NCBI RefSeq assembly: GCF_900188005.1
Contig: NZ_FZNR01000010.1
Coordinates: forward strand, 248,001 to 312,000
Reading direction: 5' to 3'
Source of the DNA: Actinoplanes regularis
GTDB lineage: Bacteria > Actinomycetota > Actinomycetes > Mycobacteriales > Micromonosporaceae
Length of the DNA stretch: 64,000 nucleotides
Shown: positions 1-9,399 of the stretch, piece after piece
How positions within the stretch are numbered: position 1 is the stretch's first letter
Layout of the letters: every line of letters starts with the position of its first letter
The notes under the pieces: generated by a model
Seen by the model: the letters and a program-made list of their open reading frames with translations, nothing else
Database searches by the model: none
Told to the model about the DNA's origin: nothing
Program-made: the position numbers and the translations under genes

Positions 1-70
1 TTCCCTGACCTGCTACGCAAGGCTCCGTTTCCTCCCCGCGGCTGAGGCCGGGGGGTTCCACGGAAGGAAA
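1..70 (+). mobile_element. Possible right end of an IS200/IS605 (TnpB) element
   Basis: A GC-rich hairpin occupies positions 34-54: CCCC at 34-37 pairs with GGGG at 51-54, and CGGC at 39-42 pairs with GCCG at 47-50, leaving G38 bulged and a 4-nt loop. It is flanked by TTTCCT before and GGTTCCACGGAAGG after. This layout resembles the conserved right-end / omega-RNA scaffold that I associate with TnpB-type elements in actinobacterial genomes. The recognition is from memory. No transposase is in the window; it would lie left of position 1. The sequence could also be only a leader hairpin of the following gene. Confidence 0.3.
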
Positions 71-73
71 TCG

Positions 74-1291
74 ATGACCCGCCCGGTGCATCGGGTCGCG
101 CCCACCACGGACACCGCGATCCGGCAGGACGGGCTACGCGCCCACAACCTGATCCTGACCTTCCAGCAGATCGTCGGCGCCCGGCAGGCGCCGATCTCCC
201 GCAGCGAGCTCGCGACCGGGACCGGCCTGGCCCGGCCGACCATCTCCCGGATCGTCGACGAGCTGCTGGCCGCGGGCCTGATCGTGGAGGCCGGGCCGGC
301 CCGCTCCGGCAGCAGCGGACGCCCCCGGGTCGGGCTGAGCCTGGCCCGCACCGGACCGGCCGGGCTCGGCCTGGACCTCCGCGCCGGCGCGCTTTCGGCG
401 TGCGTGGTCGACCTCGCCGGCGCCGTACGCCATCTGGACTTCGCCGCCCACGCCGGCCGCGAGGTGCCGCCCGGTGAGACCCTGGCGAGTCTCGCGGCCC
501 TGGCCGGGAAGGCGGTACGGGCCGCGGCCGCCGACGGTCTCACCGTGGTCGGCACGACCTTCGCGGCGCCCGGCCCGGTCCAGGACGACTCGCTGGTACG
601 GTTCGCACCCGCGCTCGGCTGGCGTGACGTCGACGCGGGGGCGACGCTCAGCGCCCTGACCGGCTCGACCGTGGTGGTCGGCAACGACGCCGCGCTGGCG
701 ACCCTCGGCGAGCTGTACGCCGGCTCGGCCGAGCTGCGCGACTTCGTCTGCGTGAGCGGCGAGTTCGACATCGGCGCCGGCGTCGTGCTCGCCGGCGGCC
801 CGCTGCACGGCACCCGGGGCCACCTCGGCCATGTGATGGTCGACGGCGACGGCCCGCCGTGCGCCTGCGGGGCGACCGGCTGTCTCCAGGGCTACGCGGG
901 ACTGCGCGAGATCCTCGCCGCGGCCGGAGCCGACGACCCGGCGGTGGCACCGGCGGTGGCGATCGACGCGCTGGTCTCCGCCGGGTCCCCGGCGATCCTG
1001 GCCGCACTCGACCGGGCCGCGACCGCGCTCGGGGTGGCGGTGTCCGCGCTGCTCAACCTCGTCGAGGTGGACACGGTTCTGCTCGGCGGCGGCTATTCGC
1101 TGCTCGCTTCGTGGCTGATCGAGGGCGTCGAGCGGGAGATCTCGCAGCGGGTGCTCAGCGCCCGCTGGTCGCCGGTGCAGGTACGGCCCGCACCGCTGGG
1201 GCCGGACGCCGCCGTGATCGGCGCCGCCCTGAACTCGATCGATCAGGTCCGCCGCGACCCGAACCGCTGGCTCGCCCACACCCGCCCGTGA
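74..1291 (+). CDS. ROK-family transcriptional regulator
   Basis: A 404-405 residue protein with a winged-helix N-terminus (about residues 40-75, SRSELATGTGLARPTISRIV) followed by a sugar-kinase-like ROK fold. The ROK zinc signature is present as CACGATGCLQ, and a GVVLAGG glycine-rich phosphate segment precedes it. The length and HTH match NagC/XylR-type repressors rather than free glucokinases. Such proteins bind a sugar or sugar phosphate and regulate nearby carbohydrate genes, but no sugar operon is adjacent here, so the target is unknown. The ATG follows a good GGAAGGA ribosome-binding site. The signature ends in Q where E is commoner. Confidence 0.85.
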   Translation: MTRPVHRVAPTTDTAIRQDGLRAHNLILTFQQIVGARQAPISRSELATGTGLARPTISRIVDELLAAGLIVEAGPARSGSSGRPRVGLSLARTGPAGLGLDLRAGALSACVVDLAGAVRHLDFAAHAGREVPPGETLASLAALAGKAVRAAAADGLTVVGTTFAAPGPVQDDSLVRFAPALGWRDVDAGATLSALTGSTVVVGNDAALATLGELYAGSAELRDFVCVSGEFDIGAGVVLAGGPLHGTRGHLGHVMVDGDGPPCACGATGCLQGYAGLREILAAAGADDPAVAPAVAIDALVSAGSPAILAALDRAATALGVAVSALLNLVEVDTVLLGGGYSLLASWLIEGVEREISQRVLSARWSPVQVRPAPLGPDAAVIGAALNSIDQVRRDPNRWLAHTRP

Positions 1292-1551
1292 CCCCGCCGC
1301 CGCAGTGGCCGACCGCGCGGTCCGCGTCGACGCCCGCGTCGCGTCCGGAAACCCGGCTGGCATCCAGAGTCCTATCAGCACCGCCGATCGGGCTCTGACG
1401 TCCAGCCGCGCCGTACCTGTTGGGTTCGCCGACGCCGAGCGTGCGTCCGGCGTCACCGTCGAGAGCGACGACGCCACCGGCGTCGGCGCTGACTCGCCGC
1501 GGCGCCCGCTTGTTCCTTCGATCCCGGGTCGCGACGGCCTTGGTCGGGTGT

Positions 1552-1570
1552 CTGACACGGACCTTGTCAG
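1552..1570. promoter_or_regulatory. Inverted repeat upstream of the coiled-coil protein; only notable signal in the 1292-1611 gap
   Basis: CTGACA (1552-1557) and TGTCAG (1565-1570) form perfect 6-bp arms around a 7-nt spacer, 42 nt before the chosen start at 1612. It could be an operator or a leader hairpin. The 320-nt stretch 1292-1611 otherwise shows no convincing gene. An upstream in-frame start at 1420 exists, but it lacks the ribosome-binding site seen at 1612 and its extension is low-complexity. Confidence 0.25.
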
Positions 1571-1611
1571 CCGCCCGCCAGGAGATCAGCCTGGGATGTC
1601 GGGAGGCGCAT

Positions 1612-2514
1612 ATGGCAACCGCTCGGGAAAAGGTCTCCGGGTCGTCTCCATCCCCGCTGGACGCTCTTGAACGCCGGGTCGCCGCCCTGGAGCGCGACCG
1701 AGAGCTGCTGATGGAGCGCTACGCGCGGCAGTTGGAGCTCGACAACGAGCAGCTTCGTGCGCTGCTGGGCGGCGCCCCCGACCTCGCCTCGGCCCCAGGG
1801 ACGTCCACCGACGCGGTTCCCTCCATCGGGCCCGCATCCGATCCGGCCACGGCCGCTCCCGCCTCGGCGGCGGCGATGCTCGCGCACACCCTGGGTCTCG
1901 TCGAGGACCAGGTGGACGACGTGGAACGTCTTGCCGCCGCGGGTGAGAGTGCCTCCGCCGTCGATACAGCGCTGCTGGTCACCCGTCGATCAGCGGCAGC
2001 ACTCCGAGCCTCGGTGGCGGACGCCGAGTTGCGGGAGAACCTCGTCACGTCGATGACCCCGCCCGACTCGCCGCTGCCACCACCTCCCGGGCTTCACAAT
2101 TTCACCGTCCCTGTCGGCGGCAACCGGACCGTCCCGTTTCGGGTCGCCGAGATCGCGGTCCTGCAGCTGGCTGGGCTGCGTCGGTCGTTGGCCGAGAAGC
2201 ATGTCGACGCCGCCATCGCCGAGTACGAAAGGGTCGGGGCAGCTCGAGCCGCCGTCGACCTGCACCAGGTCCTGGACCGGATCGAGGCTGTGCAACGCGC
2301 GATCGCCCACGCCGAGACGGTGCTCCCCTTCGTGATAAATCAGCCTCCGCAACGCCTCAGGTGGCGCAAGCTGGTGACGTTCGGCCTGGGTGGGACACTC
2401 ATCGTCGCCGCGAATGCCGGCGCCGCCGTGGTCATCGGGCCGGTCGCCGCAGCGGTCTCGGCCGCGGTCGGGTCGGCGGCGATCGGGGCTGCTGCCGCAC
2501 CGCTCGTCATGTAG
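1612..2514 (+). CDS. Coiled-coil protein with C-terminal membrane segment, unknown function
   Basis: A 300-residue protein I do not recognise. Residues about 15-50 are heptad-like and charged (LERRVAALERDRELLMERYA), followed by an Ala/Pro/Ser-rich linker, a mostly helical middle and a hydrophobic, Ala/Gly/Val-rich C-terminal tail of about 45 residues. That tail could be a membrane hairpin. The ATG at 1612 was chosen because GGGAGG lies 5 nt upstream; an in-frame start at 1420 would add 64 low-complexity residues. It lies between the ROK regulator and the atypical LuxR protein, upstream of the injection-system operon. A link to that system (for example membrane docking) is speculation. Confidence 0.6.
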   Translation: MATAREKVSGSSPSPLDALERRVAALERDRELLMERYARQLELDNEQLRALLGGAPDLASAPGTSTDAVPSIGPASDPATAAPASAAAMLAHTLGLVEDQVDDVERLAAAGESASAVDTALLVTRRSAAALRASVADAELRENLVTSMTPPDSPLPPPPGLHNFTVPVGGNRTVPFRVAEIAVLQLAGLRRSLAEKHVDAAIAEYERVGAARAAVDLHQVLDRIEAVQRAIAHAETVLPFVINQPPQRLRWRKLVTFGLGGTLIVAANAGAAVVIGPVAAAVSAAVGSAAIGAAAAPLVM

Positions 2515-2777
2515 CCCCAACCGGGCCGCCAGGCTCAGAAATCGGTCAAATCAAGGACAGAACAGTGTGGCGGGAGAACCGCTTACGGTCCACTGACCGT
2601 TGCCGCAAGGCAGCGGTAACGGGAATTGCCGCGGCGCGCCGGTCCGTCTCCCGGGGACGCGATGAGCTCGACACCGACCGGCCTGTCACCCTCATCTACC
2701 AATGGTGGTCGCTGACGGCCAGCCAGCCCAGAGGGTAAGACTGGCAGACGCACTCAATATCAGTACGGACGGCCGCC

Positions 2778-3440
2778 GTGATCGATCTTGTCCTCATCGC
2801 ACCGGTGCGCGCATACCGCGATGCGCTCGCCGCCATGATCACGGCCGAGATCGGGTTGCATCTGCTGACTCACGCGTCGTCCAGCGACGAGGCCCTGGCC
2901 CGGGTGAGCCCGCGCATCCCGGCAGTCGCCCTGCTGGACATGGGTGACGCGCAGGCGCTGGGCGGGCTCATCGCACTACAACGGTCCGCGCCGTCCACCC
3001 GCCTGATCGGGATCGGTGTGGGTACGGGACCGGACCAGGCCGAGGTCCTGGTCCGGGCGGCCGAGTCCGGCGTCTCCGGATTCGTGGACGCCGATCAGCC
3101 GCTGGGCGACGTGGTCGGCGCGATCCATCTGGCCGTGCGCGGCCAGTCGTCGTGCAGCCCCCGCATCGCCGCGCTCCTGCTCCGGGCCCTCCAGCGACGG
3201 TCGGTGCCTCCGCAACTGCCCGCTCCCCCCACCGCGGACGGCAGCCCGGGGCTGACGCCGCGCGAACGGGTGGTCGCCGAGCTCGCGGCCCTCGGCATGA
3301 CCAACCGGCAGATCGCGAGCCGCCTGGTGCTGGGCGAGGCGACGGTCAAGTCGCACATCCACTCGGTCCTGCGCAAACTCGGGGTCGCGCGGCGCGATCA
3401 GATCCTGCTCGGCGTCGAGGACCTCCACCGGTTGAGATGA
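2778..3440 (+). CDS. LuxR/NarL-type regulator with degenerate receiver domain
   Basis: A 220-residue protein with a GTG start. Residues 1-120 have the alternating fold of a response-regulator receiver, and 150-215 form a LuxR-type helix-turn-helix (LTPRERVVAELAALGMTNRQ, then VKSHIHSVLRKLGV). The receiver keeps an Asp at the usual phosphorylation position (VALLDMGD). The usual acidic pair after strand 1 reads AP, and the conserved Lys before the last helix reads D (GFVDADQ). Phosphorylation is therefore doubtful and control may be by another signal. It lies 93 bp upstream of the injection-system operon on the same strand, making it a plausible but unproven local activator. Confidence 0.8.
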   Translation: MIDLVLIAPVRAYRDALAAMITAEIGLHLLTHASSSDEALARVSPRIPAVALLDMGDAQALGGLIALQRSAPSTRLIGIGVGTGPDQAEVLVRAAESGVSGFVDADQPLGDVVGAIHLAVRGQSSCSPRIAALLLRALQRRSVPPQLPAPPTADGSPGLTPRERVVAELAALGMTNRQIASRLVLGEATVKSHIHSVLRKLGVARRDQILLGVEDLHRLR

Positions 3441-3533
3441 GGTGGAGGCGGCACCTCCACCGCGGTTCTCCACCCTCCTTCCACCCGCCGCGGCCGATGC
3501 CGGGTCAGACGGCCGGGCAACACAATCGGCTCC

Positions 3534-5552
3534 ATGGGATCGACGCGTGGGCCTGCTCCGGGTGGATCCGCGTCGTCCGCCGCTCGCGCCGCAGGTAACT
3601 CCCACGGGCGCCAGAAGCAGATCGATGTGGAACCGCTGTCGCGCTGGTGCGGGCGCGTCCTGGAGCGGGCCATCGACGGCGTACGACCGACCGCGACGAC
3701 TGCACCCCCGCTCTCCGCCGACCTTCGGAAACCGTTGCGTAAGAGTGGTTTCGACGCCTTCGACGAGACGGTCATCGCGCTCGCGATGGCGCCCGACCTC
3801 GATCCCGTCCTGGCCGTCGCCACATCCGCCCTGACCGCCGGCGCGAACGGCCCCGGACCCCAGCACCCGACCCTCGCCTTGATCGCGGATCTGACCGGCG
3901 CCACCGGTCCGGCACGGGCGACCGCGGCCGCGCGGCTGAGCCCCGGCGGGCCGCTGGCCCGGGTCGGCCTGATCCACATCGTGCCGGACCCGGCTACCCG
4001 GGTGGCGGGCGATCCGCCCCGCGGACCCTCGATGCTGGCCACCTGCGTGGCCAGCACGGCCCTGCTGCGCTGGGCCTTCGGGGTGTTCCGGCTCGATCCG
4101 GCACTGTTCCCTCTGGTACGCGACGACCTGCTGGCCCCCGAGCGCCCGCCGGACCCGGACGCCGCCGCGGCGCTGCTCGCCGTATTGCGCCTGCCGGCGC
4201 CATCGTTGACCTCGCTCGAGGCGGACCGGGCCACGGACGCGCTGAGCACCGCCCTGGTCGCCGTCGCCCGCAGTCGCCGGCCGGCGCTGGTGGTCAGTGC
4301 GGACGCGCTGATGGCGCCGGCGTCAGCCCAGCGCGTGGCGGCCGAGGCGCTGCTCCGGCAGGCGGTGCTGATCGTCACCGGCGAGGCCGACCTGGTCCCG
4401 CCCGCGCACTGGGAGCCGTTCGCTACGGCTGTGGTCGCGGGACAACATCCGGTGCTTCCCGAGGACCCGGACCGGACCGTGCGGTCGCTGCTGGTGCGCG
4501 GCTGGTCCACCGCCTCGGCGGGTGGGCACCTGGTCGACGTGCTGCGTACCCGTGGCCTGCTGGTCGCGCCGGCCGAAGCCAAGCGGCTGGAGCGCTGGTC
4601 CCACCTGCCCGCCGAGGACGTCGGCCGGCTCGCGGCGACGCTCGCGGCCCGCGCGGCCGGGCGTGAGGATGACGAGCCGTCCGCCCGCCGGGTGACCTCC
4701 GAGGACGTGACCTCGGTCGCGGTCGGCGTGGTAGGCCGCGACCTGACCCGCCTGGCCTCGCCCCTGCGCACATCGCGTGACTGGGACCGGATCGCCCTGC
4801 CGCCGGCCCTGCGCACGGAACTGGCGGAGTTCGTGGATCAGGCGGCGCAGCGTTCGTCCCTGCTGACCGAGGCCGGATTCGGCGAACTGCCGGGCCAGCC
4901 GCACGGCATCACCGCGGTGTTCGCCGGCCCCAGTGGCTCGGGGAAGACGTTCGCCGCGCGGCTCGTGGCCGGAGACCTCGGCCTGCCGCTGTACCGGGTC
5001 GACCTCGCCCGGGTGGTGTCGAAGTACATCGGCGAGACCGAGCAGAACCTGGACGCGGTGTTCGCGGCCGCCGAGGAGTCCGACGCGATCCTCCTGTTCG
5101 ACGAGGCCGAATCGCTGTTCGGCAAGCGCAGCGAGGTGCAGGACGCCCGCGACCGGTACGCCAACCTGGAGATCGCCTTCCTGTTGCAGCGGATGGAGGA
5201 CTACGAGGGCGTCGCCATCCTCTCCACCAACCTGCTGGGCCATCTCGACGGCGCGTTCGCCCGCAGGCTGTCCTTCTGCCTGCACTTCCCGTTCCCCGAG
5301 CAGGAGCAGCGTGCCGAGATCTGGCGGGCGGTGTGGCCCCCGCAGATCACCCTCGCGGACGACGTCGATCTCGATCGGCTCGCGGCGTTGCACCCCCTCT
5401 CGGGTGGGCACATCCGCAATGTCGCGCTGGCCGCGGCCAGCCTCGCGAGGGCGGCCGGGCACGATGTGGACGCCGGGTGCATCCGGCGAGGGCTGGACCG
5501 GGAGTACGCCAAACTCGGCGTCGCCCCGGACCGCATCGGGGTGGCCTCGTGA
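3534..5552 (+). CDS. eCIS AAA+ ATPase (Afp15-like)
   Basis: A 672-residue protein. The last ~240 residues are an AAA+ domain with Walker A GPSGSGKT at 465-472, Walker B ILLFDEAE at 519-526, a sensor segment AILSTNLLG and an arginine pair ARRLSF. The first ~430 residues form a family-specific helical region. Contractile injection clusters usually encode one such ATPase, thought to assist particle assembly or cargo loading. No Shine-Dalgarno sequence precedes the ATG and residues 1-30 are low-complexity, so the true start may lie further in (GTG at 3627 is in frame). Its stop overlaps the next GTG start by 4 nt, indicating translational coupling. Confidence 0.85.
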   Translation: MGSTRGPAPGGSASSAARAAGNSHGRQKQIDVEPLSRWCGRVLERAIDGVRPTATTAPPLSADLRKPLRKSGFDAFDETVIALAMAPDLDPVLAVATSALTAGANGPGPQHPTLALIADLTGATGPARATAAARLSPGGPLARVGLIHIVPDPATRVAGDPPRGPSMLATCVASTALLRWAFGVFRLDPALFPLVRDDLLAPERPPDPDAAAALLAVLRLPAPSLTSLEADRATDALSTALVAVARSRRPALVVSADALMAPASAQRVAAEALLRQAVLIVTGEADLVPPAHWEPFATAVVAGQHPVLPEDPDRTVRSLLVRGWSTASAGGHLVDVLRTRGLLVAPAEAKRLERWSHLPAEDVGRLAATLAARAAGREDDEPSARRVTSEDVTSVAVGVVGRDLTRLASPLRTSRDWDRIALPPALRTELAEFVDQAAQRSSLLTEAGFGELPGQPHGITAVFAGPSGSGKTFAARLVAGDLGLPLYRVDLARVVSKYIGETEQNLDAVFAAAEESDAILLFDEAESLFGKRSEVQDARDRYANLEIAFLLQRMEDYEGVAILSTNLLGHLDGAFARRLSFCLHFPFPEQEQRAEIWRAVWPPQITLADDVDLDRLAALHPLSGGHIRNVALAAASLARAAGHDVDAGCIRRGLDREYAKLGVAPDRIGVAS

Positions 5553-8470
5553 CCCCGGCGGCACCGGGCCCGCTTCTGCTGGACCCGCTGCGCCACGAGG
5601 GCCGGGGCCTCGACGCGCGGGCGCGCATCGACATGGAACGCTCCCTGGGCGCACCGTTCGGCGACGTCGTCGTGCACACCGGCGCGGCCAGCGCGGCGGC
5701 GGCCGACCAGGCCCACGCGGCAGCCTTCACGTTCGGCCGGCACGTCGTGTTCGGTCCGCACGCCTACGACCCCGGATCGGTCCGTGGCCGGATGCTGCTG
5801 GCGCACGAACTGGCTCACGTGGTGCAGCAACGCCGCGGCGGCGGCATCGAGGCGGCCGAGAGCCTGCCGGCCGAGTCGCTGTCGCGCTCCCGGTCCACCG
5901 GCGCGGGCGGCACCCACGAACACGCGGCCGGCGTGACCGCGGCCCAGGCCGCGCTGGGCATGTCCGCGCCGGTGGCGGGCGCCGCTCCGGCGGGGGTGGC
6001 TCGCGAGGACAAGGACAGCGAGCTCAGCTGGCGGGACAGGCTCTGGACGAAGGCCAAGCGGGAGCTCCGCGAGAAGTCGCTCATGACGTTGGGCGCGGTC
6101 GAAGGGCTCGCGCTCGAGGCCGGGCAGATCGTGGACACCGTCGCCTGGGTGGAGTCCAAGAAGGTGGACCTCGTCGACGACGCCATCGACTGGGCGGGCC
6201 AGAGGACCGGCGTCTCGGAGGAGACCCGCACGCTGATCAAGCAGTTCAACGAACCGGGCTTCAAGGCGATGCGCGAGGCGGCCAAGAAGGCCGGGATGGT
6301 CGATCCGCAGACCGGTGCGCCGATAGTCTCGGAAAAGCTGACCCAACTGGCGGACCGCGGCGAGAAGGCGATCAACGACACCTTCGGCGGTCCGGAGGAT
6401 CCCGACAGCTTCTTCACCTCGCGCGAGGCGGCCCAACTCGTGACAGCGCTCGGGTCGCAGGTCGCTCTGGCGCTCGTCGGCGTCGAAGAAGTCCAGCTCC
6501 TGCTCAAGGTGGTGTCCGCAGCGGGTGTGATCAAGGCGGTCTCCGACGCGGTCGAACACAATCCCACCGGCTTCGCCACCGACCGACGCTTCTGGACCGC
6601 CGTGGCCAACGGCGTCCTGCATTTTGCCGGGCTCGCCTCCGCGTCCGCCGGCAAGAAGATCGTGACGCTGGTCATCGACGTGATCGGCGTGACCCTGTCC
6701 ACCGGCTCGGAGATCGCCCAGTTGCGGGAGGACTGGGCGCTGCCGGCCGGCGAGGAACGCACCAAGAGACTCCGCAAGGACGTGCTCGGCCTGGTCAAGG
6801 CGGTCATCTCCGCCATCCGTCAAGCCCTCACCCACCACCAGACCCTGAAGAAGACGGCCGGCGGCGGTGTGCAGGACGAATCGGCGCCGGCCAACCATCG
6901 AAACACCGGCCAGGAGACGAAGTCCGGCCCACCCGAACCGACGTCGTCGACTTCCTCCACGACGCCTCCGACACCCGGCGCCACCTCAACCGCCGGGGGC
7001 GCGCAGACAACGACGACATCGGGTACGGGCTCCACCGTGGTGTGGGGCGACTCGACAACCACGTCATCGACTCGGCCCCAGACCCAGCGCAAGACCCAGC
7101 CGGCGACGCCGAAGTCGGAGCAGGAGCCGACCGGAACTCCGGTCTCGCAGCACAAGGAAGCGGTGGATCTCGCACTCGAGGGTGAGTGGAAATCCATGGG
7201 AGCTCTGCTCACCGGAGGAAAGCGCGCGGTCGAGGGCGAAGAGCCGCTCCCGACGACACCACCGAAACAGGCTCCCGACACCGAGGGCGCCGGGACCACC
7301 CCCTCCCCGAAACTCGCGACCAAGCCGGCGCCGGCCAGCGCACCGGAGACTCCGGCACCGACCACGACGCCGACGACCAGTACGTCGACACCAACGCCGA
7401 AGCAGCTCGCATCAGCGAAGAAGGCGGCCGCCGCGCGAACGAATGCGGCACAGGCCCAACGCGCCCTGGCGGAGCAGGAACATGCCGATGCAGCGAAGTC
7501 GCTCCTCGATGCGGAGTGGGCGGCACGTAAAGCTCGCAAGACAGCGGACGCTGCGCAACAGGCCCACACCGACGCTCCGAAGGGGCAGCAACCAGCTGCC
7601 CGGAAACAGGCCGAAGCAGCCAAGAACGAGCTTGAGGCCGCCTATAAGACCGTGGCCGGGGCGCGCAACCGCGCGGCACAGAGCCATCAGGATCTCGTCC
7701 GTGCCCGCGGCAACGTGCGCGAGGCTCAAGACGCGGCTCGCAGAATCGGCCGCCCGCCGAAGGCGCCTGCCGGGCCCGCCCCTCAAAAGCACCCCAACGC
7801 GAAGAACAACCTTCCTCCGCCGTGGGACCACGCCGCGAACCCCTATGGCCCGAATCGACGCTGGAAGCCGGGCGACCCGGTGGACATGCCGAGCCCTTCG
7901 GGCGCTTATCCCCGATGGGACACCATCCGGACACGGGTCTGGAGGTCCGTGGCGACCGAGGAGCTGGCGGACCGGCAGGCCGGCCGATCCGTGAAAACCC
8001 GGAAGCCCGGGATCGACCCCGCCCGCGAGTTGAGCGACGCTCAACTCAAACAGGTGGTCAAGACGGGAAAGATGCCCAAGAGGGTCGAGGCCGAGATCGA
8101 GCACGATCCCATTCCCCAGCGGGTCGGACGGATGCTCGAGGACGTGGGAGTCGGCCGGGACACCGCACGGCGGCTCTCGGGTCTCGGCGATTCCAACAAC
8201 CTGCTTCCAACGAACAAGAACTTCCATGCGATCAACGACGCAGTCGCGCGCCTCATCAATCCTTCGCGCAACAAGTCCCTGAAGGTCTCATTGGACGACC
8301 GGCTCGAGAATCCTCTCGCCAGTGCACGCCCGGCCGAAGTGGCGGCCATCGTTGAGAGCCTCAAGGGACCGGGCGTGAATCTGAACACCCCGTCGGGTGA
8401 GCGGTTGCGATCCGCTCTGCGGGACTACAAGTTCCGCAACCGCGCGGCAGCGCCCTGGGAGGTCCCGTGA
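5549..8470 (+). CDS. DUF4157 protein with C-terminal HNH-like nuclease domain; probable eCIS cargo toxin
   Basis: A 973-residue protein from the GTG at 5549, which overlaps the ATPase stop (GTGA). Residues about 15-95 are a DUF4157 domain with metallopeptidase-like HELAH at 86-90. The middle (about 150-430) is helical. Residues about 430-620 are a Pro/Thr/Ser-rich linker, then an Ala-rich coiled coil to ~740. The C-terminal ~230 residues contain EIEHDPIPQRV (His852) and LLPTNKNFHAIND (His893) around the phrase LSGLGDSNN, the spacing expected of HNH/Endo VII-type toxin nucleases. DUF4157 is an established marker of eCIS-associated toxins. DNase activity is inferred. No immunity gene is obvious next door. 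Confidence 0.78.
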   Translation: MTPAAPGPLLLDPLRHEGRGLDARARIDMERSLGAPFGDVVVHTGAASAAAADQAHAAAFTFGRHVVFGPHAYDPGSVRGRMLLAHELAHVVQQRRGGGIEAAESLPAESLSRSRSTGAGGTHEHAAGVTAAQAALGMSAPVAGAAPAGVAREDKDSELSWRDRLWTKAKRELREKSLMTLGAVEGLALEAGQIVDTVAWVESKKVDLVDDAIDWAGQRTGVSEETRTLIKQFNEPGFKAMREAAKKAGMVDPQTGAPIVSEKLTQLADRGEKAINDTFGGPEDPDSFFTSREAAQLVTALGSQVALALVGVEEVQLLLKVVSAAGVIKAVSDAVEHNPTGFATDRRFWTAVANGVLHFAGLASASAGKKIVTLVIDVIGVTLSTGSEIAQLREDWALPAGEERTKRLRKDVLGLVKAVISAIRQALTHHQTLKKTAGGGVQDESAPANHRNTGQETKSGPPEPTSSTSSTTPPTPGATSTAGGAQTTTTSGTGSTVVWGDSTTTSSTRPQTQRKTQPATPKSEQEPTGTPVSQHKEAVDLALEGEWKSMGALLTGGKRAVEGEEPLPTTPPKQAPDTEGAGTTPSPKLATKPAPASAPETPAPTTTPTTSTSTPTPKQLASAKKAAAARTNAAQAQRALAEQEHADAAKSLLDAEWAARKARKTADAAQQAHTDAPKGQQPAARKQAEAAKNELEAAYKTVAGARNRAAQSHQDLVRARGNVREAQDAARRIGRPPKAPAGPAPQKHPNAKNNLPPPWDHAANPYGPNRRWKPGDPVDMPSPSGAYPRWDTIRTRVWRSVATEELADRQAGRSVKTRKPGIDPARELSDAQLKQVVKTGKMPKRVEAEIEHDPIPQRVGRMLEDVGVGRDTARRLSGLGDSNNLLPTNKNFHAINDAVARLINPSRNKSLKVSLDDRLENPLASARPAEVAAIVESLKGPGVNLNTPSGERLRSALRDYKFRNRAAAPWEVP

Positions 8471-9375
8471 TCGACAGATTGGACCTCGTTTTGCGGCAGG
8501 TGTTGCTGTCGGGGGTTCCCGTTCCGGCAACGCAGCTGAGTTTTCAGCCTCCCAACCAGGACTGGCAGCAGCGGGTGGCCGGCGGGGTCGGGCTGTGGCT
8601 GAGCTGCGCGCTGGTCGATCTGCGCGAGGACCGGCACCGGCGTACCACCGAGAGCCGCATCGAACCGGACACCCTGCGCCGCATCCGCGCGCCCTTCCGG
8701 ATGCGCTGCCACTACCTGATCAGTGCCTGGAACAGCGCGAAGGACGGCACCGGGACCAACGGCGCTCAGATCGACGCCACCGGCGCCGAACACGCGCTGC
8801 TCGGCAGCGCGGTGAGCACGCTGCTCGACAACGCGCCGCTGACCCCGGCCGAGATCCTGGTGCCGGTCGACCTGGCCACCCTGCCGGAGTCCTGGCGCGA
8901 GGCCTCGTTCGACACCGAGGTGCTTCCGCCCGAAGGATTTCCGAAGCTGGCCGAGTTCTGGGGCAACCAGGGACGGACCGCCGGCTGGCGGCCGTCGGTG
9001 TGGCTGGCGGTCACGGTCCCGGTCACGCCGTCGCCGATCCAGCTCGGCGGGATCGTGACCCACATCGTCACCGGCCTCGGCACCGAGACCTTCGGCGAGA
9101 CCCTCATCGACCTGGGCGGGCTCGTGCTGGACGCGACCGGGGCCCATGCCGCCGCCCCGGTGCCGCTGATGGGTGCGCTGGTCACCGTCACCAACCCCGC
9201 CGGCCAGCTCTGCGCGCGCGACATCTCCACGGCCGACGGGCACTTCGTGCTCTCCGGCCTCCGGCCCGGCGACTACCGGATCTCGGCCCGGTCCGCCTCC
9301 CATGCCCCGCTGGCACCAGCGCCGGTCACCGTCCCGTTGGCCGCACCCGGGCCGCTGGAACTCCAGTTCACCTGA
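8467..9375 (+). CDS. DUF4255 tail terminator/cap protein (Afp16/Pvc16-like) with carboxypeptidase-regulatory-like domain
   Basis: A 302-residue protein. Residues 1-190 match the DUF4255 pattern: a short helical start, a hydrophobic WLSCALVDLRED strand, then FRMRCHYLISAW and a WRPSVWLAVTVPV strand. In Afp/PVC particles this protein caps the tube and sheath and sets particle length. Residues about 225-300 add a beta-sandwich resembling carboxypeptidase-regulatory/SdrB repeats (GALVTVTNPAGQ, DGHFVLSGLRPGDYRISA). That addition may project from the cap. The GTG start overlaps the preceding stop by 4 nt. The sheath gene follows after 24 nt. Confidence 0.8.
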   Translation: MIDRLDLVLRQVLLSGVPVPATQLSFQPPNQDWQQRVAGGVGLWLSCALVDLREDRHRRTTESRIEPDTLRRIRAPFRMRCHYLISAWNSAKDGTGTNGAQIDATGAEHALLGSAVSTLLDNAPLTPAEILVPVDLATLPESWREASFDTEVLPPEGFPKLAEFWGNQGRTAGWRPSVWLAVTVPVTPSPIQLGGIVTHIVTGLGTETFGETLIDLGGLVLDATGAHAAAPVPLMGALVTVTNPAGQLCARDISTADGHFVLSGLRPGDYRISARSASHAPLAPAPVTVPLAAPGPLELQFT

Positions 9376-9399
9376 AGCGGCAGCGAAAGGAACCCAGTC

